Below, piece by piece: positions 1 through 8,497 of a stretch of DNA of 26,532 nt (position 1 is the first letter of the stretch; each line of letters begins with the position of its first letter). The notes beneath the pieces are model-generated. The model saw only the letters and a program-made list of their open reading frames with translations. It was not told where the DNA came from and did no database searches. The translations under genes were made by a program, and so were the position numbers. Origin of the DNA: an uncultured Alistipes sp. (GTDB lineage Bacteria; Bacteroidota; Bacteroidia; Bacteroidales; Rikenellaceae). The stretch is from assembly GCA_937911745.1 (NCBI GenBank), contig CALDPX010000024.1:1-26532 (forward strand), in the 5' to 3' direction.

Positions 1-262
1 CCGAGCGGGAGCATTTTAGAGCAGCCGAAGGCTGGTCAATTGAAAATTGAAAATTATGGTGCAGGCTACGCCTGCGAGTATAATATCCCTCCCCTAAGTT
101 AGGGGAGGGTGCCGAAGGCGGGAGAGGTCTGTTAAAAAGCCTCCCCTACGAAAGGGGAGGTTTGGAGGGGTGGTCGAAATTGCGCTCGGCGTCCTCGCCG
201 AGCTGGGAGGGTGCCCGAAGGGCGGGAGAGGTCTGTCAATTTTGAATTTTGAATTTTGCATT
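1..262. repeat. Palindrome-rich intergenic mosaic upstream of hsp20
   Basis: No gene is supported here. The stretch is packed with short hairpins: CAGCC-gaa-GGCTG (22-34), GCAGGC-tac-GCCTGC (61-75), CCCTCCCCTAA-g-TTAGGGGAGGG (87-109), CCTCCCCT/AGGGGAGG (about 142-162) and GCTCGGCG-tcct-CGCCGAGC (184-203). Two direct copies of a unit made of a GCC-gaa-GGC type hairpin followed by GGGAGAGGTCTGT lie at about 108-134 and 209-236. AT-rich heptamer tracts (aattgaa; ttttgaa) lie at 38-55 and 236-262. The same modules recur elsewhere in the window (7993-8076, 15908-15989, 20466-20635). The rest, 263-366, shows no recognisable promoter or RNA gene. Confidence 0.75.
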
Positions 263-366
263 CTCAATTCCCTCGTGGCACAGAGTTTGCACACTCTTTA
301 TCGGAGCCCCAAGGGGCGCACGTTTCATTAATCCTATATCATTTAACCATTCAAAATCAACTGTTT

Positions 367-798
367 ATGGCAGCAATCGTAAGACGCAATCAAGGGTGGA
401 TGCCCTCGCTTTTTGGCGACCTTTTGCCCGCAGAGTGGCTCGACAAAGGCGCAGGAGTGACACCCGCAATCAACGTTAAGGAGACCAAAAAAGAGTACAA
501 GGTGGAGGTGGCAGCACCCGGTATGACTCGTGAGGATTTCTCGGTTCATCTCAACGACCAAAACGACCTTGTGGTATGCCTCGAGCACCACAGCGAGAAC
601 AAAGAGGAGGATAAGGAGAGCCACTATCTGCGCCGCGAATTTTCCTACTCGAAGTTCCAGCAGACAATGCTTCTGCCCGAGGATGTAGACCGCACCAAAA
701 TTGAGGCTCACGTCGATAGGGGCATCCTCTGCATCCACCTGCCCAAGAAACCCGAGGCAGAACAGAAGCACGAACAGCGCAAAATCGAGATTAAATAA
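367..798 (+). CDS. Small heat shock protein, Hsp20/alpha-crystallin family
   Basis: This 143-residue protein is an ATP-independent holdase that would bind unfolding proteins in the cytoplasm. The alpha-crystallin domain spans about residues 32-128, starting at TPAINVKET. It contains the family signature near its end (AHVDRGILCIHLPKK, residues 114-128, corresponding to A-x-x-x-n-G-v-L). A C-terminal IEI (140-142) fits the IxI motif that docks between dimers in the oligomer. Length is normal for the family. The reading frame stays open upstream to 256, but those codons lie in repeat-derived DNA, and the ATG at 367 begins a sequence (MAAIVRR) typical of bacterial Hsp20 starts. It stands alone, with a strong terminator 27 nt after the stop. 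I see no CIRCE-type operator. The family call is firm; the exact start is likely. Confidence 0.95.
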   Translation: MAAIVRRNQGWMPSLFGDLLPAEWLDKGAGVTPAINVKETKKEYKVEVAAPGMTREDFSVHLNDQNDLVVCLEHHSENKEEDKESHYLRREFSYSKFQQTMLLPEDVDRTKIEAHVDRGILCIHLPKKPEAEQKHEQRKIEIK

Positions 799-824
799 GC
801 ACTCCCAAAAGAACTATTCTTGCT

Positions 825-858
825 CGCGGGTATCCTTTTCGATACCTGCGATTTTTTT
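825..858 (+). terminator. Rho-independent terminator of hsp20
   Basis: A 10-bp stem CGCGGGTATC / GATACCTGCG (825-834 with 841-850, one G-U pair) encloses a CTTTTC loop and is followed by seven T residues at 852-858. It lies 26 nt past the hsp20 stop codon. Confidence 0.9.
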
Positions 859-1074
859 GTGCTTGTTTCTCCTGTTTCTCTTGTTCTTCATGCAGGAACA
901 ACAGGGGTGACAGGGGTGACAGGTGTTGCAAAATTCCGTCTTGCCACGACCACCGCGAGGTGGGCGGTTGGCATCTACCGCTCTATGAATCGAAAAATAA
1001 AAATTATGGCACCCCCTCTTTTCGGGTATCTTTTTTAATACCTAAGAATTTGCGGTTATGATGAGAGTAGATAC
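859..1074. other. Intergenic stretch with 9-nt tandem tracts, no gene seen
   Basis: Between the hsp20 and asd terminators I see no convincing gene. It holds a degenerate 9-mer tract (cctgtttct-like, about 861-890) and then repeated aggggtgac units (about 903-925), which are the reverse complement of the ccctgtnac tracts at 9700-9738 and 20517-20555. A second, weaker gggtat...atacc hairpin with a T run (about 1024-1043) resembles the hsp20 terminator stem. Confidence 0.5.
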
Positions 1075-1103
1075 AAAAAAGGCGAGTCGAATTTCGGCTC
1101 GCC
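1075..1103 (-). terminator. Rho-independent terminator of asd
   Basis: A 9-bp GC-rich stem (GGCGAGTCG / CGGCTCGCC, 1081-1103, one G-U pair) precedes a run of six T on the minus strand (complement of 1075-1080). It lies 28 nt past the asd stop codon. Confidence 0.9.
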
Positions 1104-1131
1104 AAAGTTATTAGTTGTTACTATCTACTCG

Positions 1132-2133
1132 CTACTTACCAAGAAAGAGCCTCTCGGCAATTTGCACAGCATTGAGGGCTGCGCCCTTGCGGATTTGGTC
1201 TGCTACACACCAGAAAGTCAAGCCGTTGGGGTTGGCAATGTCCTTGCGCAGGCGACCTACAAATACGGGTGTGGTCTCTGCCACAAAGAGTGGCATAGGA
1301 TACCTCTTCTCGGCGGGCACATCCTCCACAACGATGCCCTCAGCCTGCTCGAAAGCCCTCAAAGCATCCTCGACCGATACCTCCCTCTCGAACTCTACCC
1401 AAATAGCCTCCGAGTGAGCCCTCGCTACGGGCACGCGCACACATGTTGCACTAACGGCGATGTCGGAGTGCATAATTTTTCGAGTCTCGTAATACATTTT
1501 CAGCTCCTCCTTGGTGTAGTCCTCCTCGGCAAAGACGTCAATGTGAGGAATGACGTTGCCTGCTATCTGATAGGCGAATTTGTTGACGGTTGTAGGCTTG
1601 CCCTCGGCAATCTCGCGGTATTGGTTCTCCAACTCGGCAATACCCATAGCACCCGCACCACTCGCTGCCTGATAGGTCGCAACGTGCACTCGGCGGATGT
1701 GAGCCACCTTCTCCAAAGCCGCCAAAGCAACCACCATCTGGATGGTCGAGCAGTTGGGATTGGCAATGACATTGCGAGGGGTGTTGCGAGCGTCATCGGG
1801 ATTCACCTCGGGCACCACAAGGGGCACATCGGCATCCATACGGAACGCGCTCGAATTATCAATCATAATGGTGCCGTGCTTGGTGATGGTCTTCTCGAAC
1901 TCCTTCGAGGTGCTGCCACCCGCCGACACAAAAGCCACATCTATACCTTTGAAGTCGTCGTTGTGTGCCAAGAGTTGTACCTTGTATTTTTTACCCCTGA
2001 ACTCATACTCCCTGCCTGCACTACGCTCGCTACCAAAGAGATAGAGGTTATCGATAGGGAACTCCCTCTCGGCAAGTATCCTCAAAAATTCCTGTCCCAC
2101 AGCGCCACTTGCGCCAACAATTGCCACATTCAT
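1132..2133 (-). CDS. asd: Aspartate-semialdehyde dehydrogenase
   Basis: This 333-residue enzyme reduces L-aspartyl-4-phosphate to L-aspartate-4-semialdehyde with NADPH. That step feeds diaminopimelate for peptidoglycan as well as lysine, threonine and methionine. The N-terminal Rossmann motif GASGAVG is at residues 7-13. The catalytic cysteine is C128 in NPNCST, SGAGAMG (158-164) follows it, and the active-site histidine is probably H240 in VARAHSEA. Length matches the family. The start at 2133 is chosen because the nucleotide-binding strand begins immediately (MNVAIVG). An in-frame extension to 2193 would encode residues from repeat DNA and is rejected. No TAnnTTTG box is visible upstream; the start is about 40 nt from a long palindromic repeat element. 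A clear terminator follows the stop. Confidence 0.97.
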   Translation of the reverse strand: MNVAIVGASGAVGQEFLRILAEREFPIDNLYLFGSERSAGREYEFRGKKYKVQLLAHNDDFKGIDVAFVSAGGSTSKEFEKTITKHGTIMIDNSSAFRMDADVPLVVPEVNPDDARNTPRNVIANPNCSTIQMVVALAALEKVAHIRRVHVATYQAASGAGAMGIAELENQYREIAEGKPTTVNKFAYQIAGNVIPHIDVFAEEDYTKEELKMYYETRKIMHSDIAVSATCVRVPVARAHSEAIWVEFEREVSVEDALRAFEQAEGIVVEDVPAEKRYPMPLFVAETTPVFVGRLRKDIANPNGLTFWCVADQIRKGAALNAVQIAERLFLGK

Positions 2134-2169
2134 ACCTTTATTGTTTATTATAACCCAATTCTTGTCTGT

Positions 2170-2380
2170 TGTTCGACTCAATCTCGCGGGCATCTACTGC
2201 GTTACGCTCGTGCTCGAAATGCTCATTTGCGCTGAGCAAACTCCGCTTTCTCGCACTTCGCAAGCCTTGCATCTGCTCCGTGATATTGAGTCTTAAAGTT
2301 TGTGTCTTGTTGTTCGACTCCATCTCGCTGGCATCTACTGCGTTACGCTTGTGCTCGAAATGCAATCTTAAAGTTTTTTA
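2170..2380. repeat. Palindromic mosaic element, long copy plus shortened copy
   Basis: The long copy (2175-2292) has outer inverted arms GACTCAATCTCGCGG (2175-2189) and CCGTGATATTGAGTC (2278-2292) and the core TCATTTGCGCTGAGCAAACT (2223-2242). A shortened direct copy begins near 2310 and repeats the left portion through CTCGAAATGC, then joins directly to the right-end tail (ATCTTAAAGTTT). This long-plus-short arrangement recurs at 24793-25015 with different but self-matching arm sequences. The element lies about 40 nt upstream of the asd start, on its 5' side. Confidence 0.85.
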
Positions 2381-2392
2381 TGTTGTCTAACG

Positions 2393-2472
2393 TCTAACGT
2401 CAATAGTCCTAAGTCTTTAAGGAGTTTAAGGGCTTTAAGGACTTTAATGACCTTAATTTTCAATTTTCAATT
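2393..2472. repeat. Short tandem modules (cgtctaa / tttaaggnn / ttttcaa)
   Basis: Directly right of the palindromic element come cgtctaa heptamers (2394-2412), then the link aatagtcctaag, then four to five degenerate 9-mers of the tttaaggnn type (about 2415-2453), then ttttcaa heptamers up to the stop codon of the penicillin-binding protein gene at 2473. The same modules occur in the same order at 12318-12434 and 25016-25100. Confidence 0.75.
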
Positions 2473-4902
2473 CTAAAAGAACTCGTCCGCGTCCTCAAAG
2501 ACCACATCGCTCGGTTTCTCCTCCTCGATGGGCTCTTCGCCCTCGGAGAGTTCGCCATTCTCCTCTTTTTCCACATCCTCGATGGTTATCGAGCCATCCC
2601 AGCAGTCGTAATCTTTCGCTCCTGCGGGGCGGTGGAAGGTATCCTCGCGAGTTACGCCCAGCGTACCGTTATCCATCACACGTTTGAGGAACTCGCCGTA
2701 GACGGGCAGTGCCACCACCGAGCCCTCACCCTTGTCGGAGAGGTGCACGCTCTGGTCTTCGCCACCTACCCATACGCCACCCACAAGGTTGGGTGCCACG
2801 CACATAAACCAAGCATCCCTATTCTCCTGCGAGGTGCCGGTCTTGCCACCGACCTCCACATCGTTCATGCCGTATGCCCAGCCGAGCCTTACGCCCGTAC
2901 CGCGCTCGACAACCGTGCGCAACATACCGACCATTGTGTAGGCGGTCTGTTCGCTGATGGCTACGGTGCTTGTGGGCGAGAACTCTGCCAACACGTTGCC
3001 GTGCTTATCCTCAATGCGTGTGACGAAGATAGGCTCGGTATGTACGCCCCTATTGGCGAAGGTGGAGTAGGCTCCGACCATCTCAAAGAGGCTCACATCG
3101 GGGGTGCCGAGGCAGATGGCATTCACGGGATCCACGAAACTCATAATACCCATATTGTGGATGAAGTCGGCAACCGCCGCGGGCTGATTTGCCTGCTTCA
3201 TAATCCAAGCCGAGTAGTTGTTGCGGCTGCGAGCCAAGCCCCAACGCAGGGGGTACATCTCGCCATCGTAGACTACCTTTGAGCCCGCCTCTTTGGGTGT
3301 CCACGCCTCGCCCGTATAGGTTTCGATGGTTACGGGCAGGTTGGGCACCATAGTGCAGGGATTGTAGCCGAGGTGGTCGAAGGCGAAGGTGTAGATGAAG
3401 GGTTTGATGGTCGAGCCCACCTGACGCTTACCCTGCTTTGCCATATCGTACTTGAAGTAGCGGAACGAAGGACCGCCCACATATGCCTTGACGTGTCCGT
3501 TGTGTGGGTCCACTGCCATTAGCGAGGCTCGCATTATGCGCTTGTGATGCAGGATGGAGTCAAGAGGCGAAATGAGTGTATCGACCTCGCCCTTGAAGGT
3601 GAAAATCTTCATCTTTGTTTTGGTGCGGAAAGCCTCATCTATCTCCTCTTTGGAATAGCCGTCATTGCTCATTTCACGATAGCGGTCGGAGTAGCGCACC
3701 GCACGCTCGATAATTTTATCCACCTCTTTTTGCTCCAATCCGTCAAAGAGTACGCCCGTCTCGCGCACTTGTTTGTCCATTGCGGGTTGTATCTGCTCGG
3801 AGAGTTGCTTCTGTACAGCCTCCTCGGCGTAACGCTGCATAGTGGAGTTGAGGGTGGTGTAGATTTTCAGACCGTCACGATAGATGTTGTAGGTCGAGCC
3901 GTCTGCCTTGGTGTTCTTCAAGCACCAACCATACAGGGGGTTCTGCTCCCAACGCTCCACCTCTTTCTCGTAGTCGTACTTGGTGTAGTACATATTGCGC
4001 GTTGGCTTGGGCGAGGTCATCGTCACACGAATCATCTCGCGGAAGTAGGTCGCCAGACCTTCGTTGTGTGACGAGGAGGAGAAGTTGAGTTCTATGGGGA
4101 GAGTTTGGAGCGAATCGAGTTGTGCTTTGGAGATGTAGCCGCTTTGCTCCATACGGGTCATAACCGTATTGCGCCTCGAAAGTGCATTTTTGGGGTTGCG
4201 CACGGGGCTGTAACGTGTGGGAGCGTTCACAGCACCCACCAACACTGCCGCCTCCTGCACATTTATCTCGTGAGGTTCTTTGCCGAAGAAGGTTTTGGCA
4301 GCAGCCTTAATGCCGTAGGCGTTCGAGCCAAAGAATACGGTGTTGAAATACATCGCCACAATCTCGTTCTTGGTGTAGTTGTGTTCGAGTTTTACGGCAG
4401 TTATCCACTCCTTGAACTTGGCAACAACGAGTTTCCCCACCCTTGCAATCTTTGAGGAGTGGTGTGCCGTATCGCGAGGGAAGAGGTTTTTGGCGAGTTG
4501 CTGTGTGATTGTCGAACCACCGCCCTGACCACGGTCGCCCATAGCGATAGTCTTGATACCCACACGAGCGAGCGATATGAAGTCTATGCCCGAGTGGGAG
4601 TAGAAACGTGCGTCCTCAGTGGAGATGAGTGCAGCCACAAGTGCCGGCGAGAGTTCCTCGTAGTCGACATACGAGCGGTTTTGCACATAGTACGAGCCGA
4701 GCAATACTCCGTCTTCGGAGTAGATTTCGGTTGCGAGGTTGCTTTTGGGGTTTTCGAGTTCCTCAAACGAGGGGAGTTTGCCGAATGCGCCCGCATTGGT
4801 CGCCACCAACAGTGCGATAACTGCGAGAGTGGGCACAAGGATAATGGTCCAAAACCAAATGGTTACTTTGGTTGCTTTGGGGAGTTCGCTATATCTTTTC
4901 AT
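2473..4902 (-). CDS. Class A penicillin-binding protein (PBP1A-type, bifunctional)
   Basis: This 809-residue inner-membrane enzyme polymerises lipid II glycan strands and cross-links their peptides. A single signal-anchor helix is at about 13-36. The glycosyltransferase (GT51) domain shows EDARFYSHSG (96-105, catalytic Glu E96) and GGSTITQQLAKN (128-139). The transpeptidase domain shows the nucleophile motif STIK (497-500), SRN (559-561) and KTGT (687-690). After about residue 770 the protein ends in an acidic, Glu-rich tail (about 772-809) that is not part of either catalytic domain. The length is usual for PBP1A. It has its own TAnnTTTG promoter box 33 nt upstream, in the 93-nt gap after the outer-membrane protein gene on the same strand. 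No terminator is evident at its end. It could be labelled mrcA or pbpF; I leave the symbol open. Confidence 0.96.
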   Translation of the reverse strand: MKRYSELPKATKVTIWFWTIILVPTLAVIALLVATNAGAFGKLPSFEELENPKSNLATEIYSEDGVLLGSYYVQNRSYVDYEELSPALVAALISTEDARFYSHSGIDFISLARVGIKTIAMGDRGQGGGSTITQQLAKNLFPRDTAHHSSKIARVGKLVVAKFKEWITAVKLEHNYTKNEIVAMYFNTVFFGSNAYGIKAAAKTFFGKEPHEINVQEAAVLVGAVNAPTRYSPVRNPKNALSRRNTVMTRMEQSGYISKAQLDSLQTLPIELNFSSSSHNEGLATYFREMIRVTMTSPKPTRNMYYTKYDYEKEVERWEQNPLYGWCLKNTKADGSTYNIYRDGLKIYTTLNSTMQRYAEEAVQKQLSEQIQPAMDKQVRETGVLFDGLEQKEVDKIIERAVRYSDRYREMSNDGYSKEEIDEAFRTKTKMKIFTFKGEVDTLISPLDSILHHKRIMRASLMAVDPHNGHVKAYVGGPSFRYFKYDMAKQGKRQVGSTIKPFIYTFAFDHLGYNPCTMVPNLPVTIETYTGEAWTPKEAGSKVVYDGEMYPLRWGLARSRNNYSAWIMKQANQPAAVADFIHNMGIMSFVDPVNAICLGTPDVSLFEMVGAYSTFANRGVHTEPIFVTRIEDKHGNVLAEFSPTSTVAISEQTAYTMVGMLRTVVERGTGVRLGWAYGMNDVEVGGKTGTSQENRDAWFMCVAPNLVGGVWVGGEDQSVHLSDKGEGSVVALPVYGEFLKRVMDNGTLGVTREDTFHRPAGAKDYDCWDGSITIEDVEKEENGELSEGEEPIEEEKPSDVVFEDADEFF

Positions 4903-4934
4903 CGTTTTTCTCTGTTTTTTCTCTGTTCAACCGA

Positions 4935-4942
4935 CAAAGATA
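4935..4942 (-). promoter_or_regulatory. Bacteroidota -7 box (TATCTTTG) for the PBP gene
   Basis: The minus strand reads TATCTTTG here, an exact match to TAnnTTTG. Transcription would begin roughly 7 nt further on (about 4928), giving a leader of about 25 nt. A matching -33 TTTG is not clear. Confidence 0.6.
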
Positions 4943-4995
4943 GCGTTTTTTGTGACAATGTCACAATACGCCCGCATAATGGGAGTGGATTTGCC

Positions 4996-7941
4996 CTAAA
5001 AGTTCAGATTAAGACCACCCGTTATGGTGGGGTGTGAGAGATGGCGGGTATCGAAGTAACAGCCCAGACGGAGAGTCAGGTCGCCCTGCTCGGGCAGTCT
5101 GAGCCACGATGTGTCTGCCCAAAGGTCGACGCCGAAGGTTGTGGCATCGCTCCATACCCTTTCGCCACTCTCGGTCCAGAGTCTGCCCCAAAGCGTATCG
5201 ACAAAGAGCGATGCTCGGAGTCTCTTGACCATTACTATGCCCTTTGCTCCCCAATCGGGATAGGCGAGCGGGGTGTCGTATTGCAACGAGCCGCCCCAAA
5301 GGTCGTCGGGATAGACTTCCGAGCGCATTCCGCGAGGCGATATCCATCCGAAATCGAGTGTGTAGTTGAGTGCTCCGTTGCCCTCAATACCTTGCCAGGA
5401 AGCCCTCAGTTTGAAGCCATCATTGAGTCCGAAGGCGGGCGTGTATGCCCTCATATAAGCGCCAATGGTTGTAGTGGTTTCGAACGATGCGATGGATTTT
5501 CCTACGCCTCCCACCAGGGCCAAGCCCCAACGTGGTTGCAGATTGCGATATGCCGAGCGGGTGTAGGTGTTCCACTGGACGGTTGCCGCCACTGCCGTTT
5601 GCCCTTTGTGATAGGTGCCTGTCGAGGGGGAGTAGAGATGGCTGTTGTTGAGAGAGAGCTCCACAGCCGGTGTGAGAGTTGTTGTTATGTGGCTGTGTGC
5701 GAGAATGAAAGGTAGAGATACCCTGCCGTAGAGCGAATATCTGCCACTTGGCAGGCGATGCTCATAGCTCATCTGTGTGTCGGAGTAGTCGTATGCATAG
5801 GAGTAATTGCCACCCTCCATCACCACGCCTTTGCGAGAGGCTACAAGGGGTTTGGCGCTATCTGCGCTTATGTTGAACTCAAATTTGGGTACCCAGCCGA
5901 TGTATTTCAGGTTGAGGTTTGCACCCACAGCCCCTTCGGGCAGATAGTAGATGCCGAGCGTAGAGATAGCGTCCGAGAGTAGACTCTGCGAGGTTACCGT
6001 AGCCCCGAAACGAATGTTCGAGAGGTTGCCGCTCATCAGTTGGTCGGGGCGGTAGTAGGCGGGAGCCCACGAGTGGATATTCAGCATATTTGCTCCTCTG
6101 CCATAGGGCTTCGATGGCACTTTCTCGCGCATATCCAGAGCCTCTTTTGCCCCATAGTGGAGGGTGTCTATACATACATAGTCTGCCCAGCGAAATACCT
6201 CGGGATTGACCACATTGAGAGGTGTTTCGTGGTGCTCAATAACCTCTTGTGACTCAATGCCCGAGAGAGCAAGATGATAACCATTGCGGTCGTAGAGAGC
6301 CAATGCCAAACGTTTGCCATCGGGCGAGGGAACACCATAGAATGAGCCATAGCGAGAGGTTGTGAGCCTATGCTCCACGCCCGTCAACAGGTCCAAGGTA
6401 TGTACCTCGTCATAACCCGAGGCTATGGAGCCGAAGTAGAGGCGATTGTCGTGCGATGCGCTGAGCGAGGAGAGCGTTGTGCGCGAGGCAGGCTTCACCA
6501 CTTTGCGCTCGAAAGAGGCGGGGTGGAGGCTCTCGATAGCCATACCCCTATCGCCCGTTGTGAGCAGATAGAGCCTATCGCCCGTAGCCGCCAAGCCGTG
6601 ACACTCCACACCCTCGGGCAGAGTAACCTCCCCTTTGGGGAGAACGATTGTATATGTACCCTCCAAGTTGTAGCGTACATAGACCAACTCGCCGTCAAAC
6701 TCGGTGGGGTAGAGGGCGTAGATACTCTTGTCCAAAACCCTCTCGGGGGAGCCTTTACCGTCTTTGCGGGCACGACACATCACCGAGCCTAAATGCTGGG
6801 CATAGGAGGAGAGTTGTTGCACCTCGGTCCAATAGATGTGGTCGCCTATGATTGCGGGACGGGTGTTGATTGCGCCAATGTGGTGCAGTGTGCGCCTTGT
6901 GCCACTTGTGGTGTTTATCTCCACCAAGGCAGTTGGGGTGTCGAAGGTGTTTTCCACAACTACAACCCTCTCGCCATCAATCCATAGCGGATGTTTGGTT
7001 TGGATGTAGGTGTTGTGGTACTTACGCTCCGAAGGGTAGGGAATTGTCGTTGCGCTATCCTCCCTTGCGGGCAGTGACTCCCAATGGTCGTTGAGCCGCT
7101 CGAAGGTTTCGCGGAAGAGCCCCTCGGTGGAGTAGCCCAAATGCTCCCTCATAGCCCACTCAAAGGGGGTTATGGTGTAGGGTTTATCCTTGGCATACTC
7201 CATAATCTCGCCCCACGCATAACGCCCCGCAAGGGTGTTGGCAGTGGTGACCATCTGGTAGCCCAAGTTGTAGTGCGAGGGGATGTATTCGTTGTAGGAG
7301 CCGCTGAACCACCTATCGGGGTTCTCGCCCTCCAAAATATCGCGCCCTACGGCTCGGTAGTGCATTGTGAAGGAGGGTTGTAGAGCCCTGCCGAAGAGTG
7401 AGGCTTGGGTTTCGGCATCCACAGCATCGCCCTCCAACCACCAAAAGGGCATAACACCCGTAGTGGCAAGCAGAGCCTGCTCGCCCAATAGGTAATAGAG
7501 CCAACGTGCCGTACCCCCAAAGAGGGCGGCATATTGCGCTGCGTGGCGGTATTCGTGGAGTGTAAGGTGGCGCAGCCAAGGGGTGGCAAAGCCTCCGATG
7601 TAGGGTATTGTACTTATCTCGATGCGCTCGGGTGCCATAATTGTTATGCCGTTTGATGCACTACTTGCGGCATGCATTACCACAGGCATAGCAAGTGGCT
7701 CGACATTTCCCTTTGGCAACAACCCATAGCCTATGGTGTGGCGCAGAGTATCCATCAAAAAGAGCACCTTGCGAGCCATCGCCTCGCCATAGTCGGGGGC
7801 AACGACACTCTGCTCTCCTTGTTGGAGCACACGCCACTTTATGTCGTGGGGACTCGTGCCCAACGAATAGAGTTGTGCCGAAAGGGGCAATGCCGCCCCC
7901 AACAACAATAGGGATAATATGATGACTCTTAGCGACTTCAT
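4996..7941 (-). CDS. Outer-membrane protein: HExxH peptidase domain, beta-propeller and C-terminal beta-barrel
   Basis: I recognise the architecture but not a named gene. The 981-residue protein has a type I signal peptide (1 to about 22, ending LSAQ). An N-terminal domain follows with a zinc-peptidase motif HEYRH at 129-133 and a downstream WWLEGDAVDAE (167-177) whose E170 would be the third ligand, the pattern of gluzincin/peptidase-MA proteins. Residues about 305-600 look like TolB/WD40-type propeller blades (repeated patterns such as SPDGKRLALALYDRNGYHLA, 539-558). From about 615 to 981 alternating beta-strand sequence ends in an aromatic-terminated strand (GGLNLNF), as in outer-membrane barrels. 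The start at 7941 is preferred because the signal peptide begins there; the frame is open to 8007. The domain limits are estimates. The substrate and the side of the membrane on which the peptidase domain sits are unknown. Confidence 0.8.
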   Translation of the reverse strand: MKSLRVIILSLLLLGAALPLSAQLYSLGTSPHDIKWRVLQQGEQSVVAPDYGEAMARKVLFLMDTLRHTIGYGLLPKGNVEPLAMPVVMHAASSASNGITIMAPERIEISTIPYIGGFATPWLRHLTLHEYRHAAQYAALFGGTARWLYYLLGEQALLATTGVMPFWWLEGDAVDAETQASLFGRALQPSFTMHYRAVGRDILEGENPDRWFSGSYNEYIPSHYNLGYQMVTTANTLAGRYAWGEIMEYAKDKPYTITPFEWAMREHLGYSTEGLFRETFERLNDHWESLPAREDSATTIPYPSERKYHNTYIQTKHPLWIDGERVVVVENTFDTPTALVEINTTSGTRRTLHHIGAINTRPAIIGDHIYWTEVQQLSSYAQHLGSVMCRARKDGKGSPERVLDKSIYALYPTEFDGELVYVRYNLEGTYTIVLPKGEVTLPEGVECHGLAATGDRLYLLTTGDRGMAIESLHPASFERKVVKPASRTTLSSLSASHDNRLYFGSIASGYDEVHTLDLLTGVEHRLTTSRYGSFYGVPSPDGKRLALALYDRNGYHLALSGIESQEVIEHHETPLNVVNPEVFRWADYVCIDTLHYGAKEALDMREKVPSKPYGRGANMLNIHSWAPAYYRPDQLMSGNLSNIRFGATVTSQSLLSDAISTLGIYYLPEGAVGANLNLKYIGWVPKFEFNISADSAKPLVASRKGVVMEGGNYSYAYDYSDTQMSYEHRLPSGRYSLYGRVSLPFILAHSHITTTLTPAVELSLNNSHLYSPSTGTYHKGQTAVAATVQWNTYTRSAYRNLQPRWGLALVGGVGKSIASFETTTTIGAYMRAYTPAFGLNDGFKLRASWQGIEGNGALNYTLDFGWISPRGMRSEVYPDDLWGGSLQYDTPLAYPDWGAKGIVMVKRLRASLFVDTLWGRLWTESGERVWSDATTFGVDLWADTSWLRLPEQGDLTLRLGCYFDTRHLSHPTITGGLNLNF

Positions 7942-7992
7942 TGTTAGTTGCTTGTTTGGTAAATCCGAGATGAGAGTTAAACACACGCCCCC

Positions 7993-8076
7993 GTCACTTC
8001 GTGACACCCCCTCTAACTTAGAGGGAGAATAATTTTGAATTTTGAATTTTGAATTTTGAATTTTGAATTTTCAATT
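7993..8076. repeat. Hairpin pair plus (ttttgaa) heptamer array
   Basis: The stretch contains GTCAC-ttc-GTGAC (7993-8005) and the palindrome CCCTCTAA-c-TTAGAGGG (8009-8025), a sequence variant, in the reverse order, of the module at 87-124 and 20555-20595. It is followed by about six copies of a ttttgaa heptamer (8032-8076) that runs up to the stop codon of the SUI1 gene. Confidence 0.75.
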
Positions 8077-8080
8077 CGCC

Positions 8081-8437
8081 TCACTTCCCACCTGCGGCTT
8101 TTGTGCGGTTGTAGCCCTTCGAGAGCAAAATCTCCACCACTCGCTCGCGGTGTGCGCCCTGGATGATTATCTCGCCATCTTTTGCCGAGCCACCCACGCC
8201 ACAACGGTTTTTGAGCTCTTTGGCGAGTTCTTTCAAATCCTCCTCCGAGCCCACAAAACCTTTGACGAGGGTGACGGTCTTGCCTCCTCGGTGGTTTCGG
8301 TCTAACCACACACGCAGGTTTTGCCTCTCGGGGGCGAGGGTTTCGACATCCTGCTCCTCGCTTTCGGTGGTATAGTTGAAGTCGGGATTGGTCGAAAAAA
8401 CCACACCCAAACGCGCTTTCCAATCGTTATCAGCCAT
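8081..8437 (-). CDS. SUI1/YciH family translation initiation factor-like protein
   Basis: This 118-residue protein has the SUI1 (eIF1-like) fold in its C-terminal two thirds. The signature runs through DRNHRGGKTVTLVKGF (46-61) and NRCGVGGSAKDGEIIIQG (77-94), then GYNRTKAAGGK at the end. Bacterial YciH homologues bind the small ribosomal subunit and are thought to influence start selection. Their physiological role is not well established. The N-terminal 25 residues are variable, as in relatives. The start at 8437 (MADNDWK) matches the family length; the frame runs open to 8518 through the divergent promoter region and that extension is rejected. The gene is divergent from the DUF4435 gene, and each has its own TAnnTTTG box in the 60-nt gap. 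Confidence 0.92.
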   Translation of the reverse strand: MADNDWKARLGVVFSTNPDFNYTTESEEQDVETLAPERQNLRVWLDRNHRGGKTVTLVKGFVGSEEDLKELAKELKNRCGVGGSAKDGEIIIQGAHRERVVEILLSKGYNRTKAAGGK

Positions 8438-8459
8438 AAGATATTCGGTTTTGTATGTA

Positions 8460-8467
8460 CAAAGATA
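8460..8467 (-). promoter_or_regulatory. Bacteroidota -7 box (TATCTTTG) for the SUI1/YciH gene
   Basis: The minus strand reads TATCTTTG, an exact TAnnTTTG match. It predicts a start of transcription near 8453 and a leader of about 15 nt. Confidence 0.55.
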
Positions 8468-8479
8468 ACAAATTTGTTG

Positions 8480-8487
8480 TATATTTG
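8480..8487 (+). promoter_or_regulatory. Bacteroidota -7 box (TATATTTG) for the DUF4435 gene
   Basis: TATATTTG matches TAnnTTTG exactly. Transcription is expected to start near 8494, after the ATG at 8489, which favours the next in-frame ATG at 8498 as the start codon and an almost leaderless mRNA. Confidence 0.5.
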
Positions 8488-8497
8488 TATGAAAATT

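Noticed and set aside
2166..2300. tRNA-like GTTCGA sequences in the palindromic elements (also near 24805 and 26482)
   Set aside because: No acceptor, D or anticodon arms can be drawn around them. They belong to the outer arm of the repeat.
8032..8076. CRISPR-like regular repeats
   Set aside because: The unit is a 7-nt AT-rich heptamer repeated head to tail without spacers; no cas gene is present.
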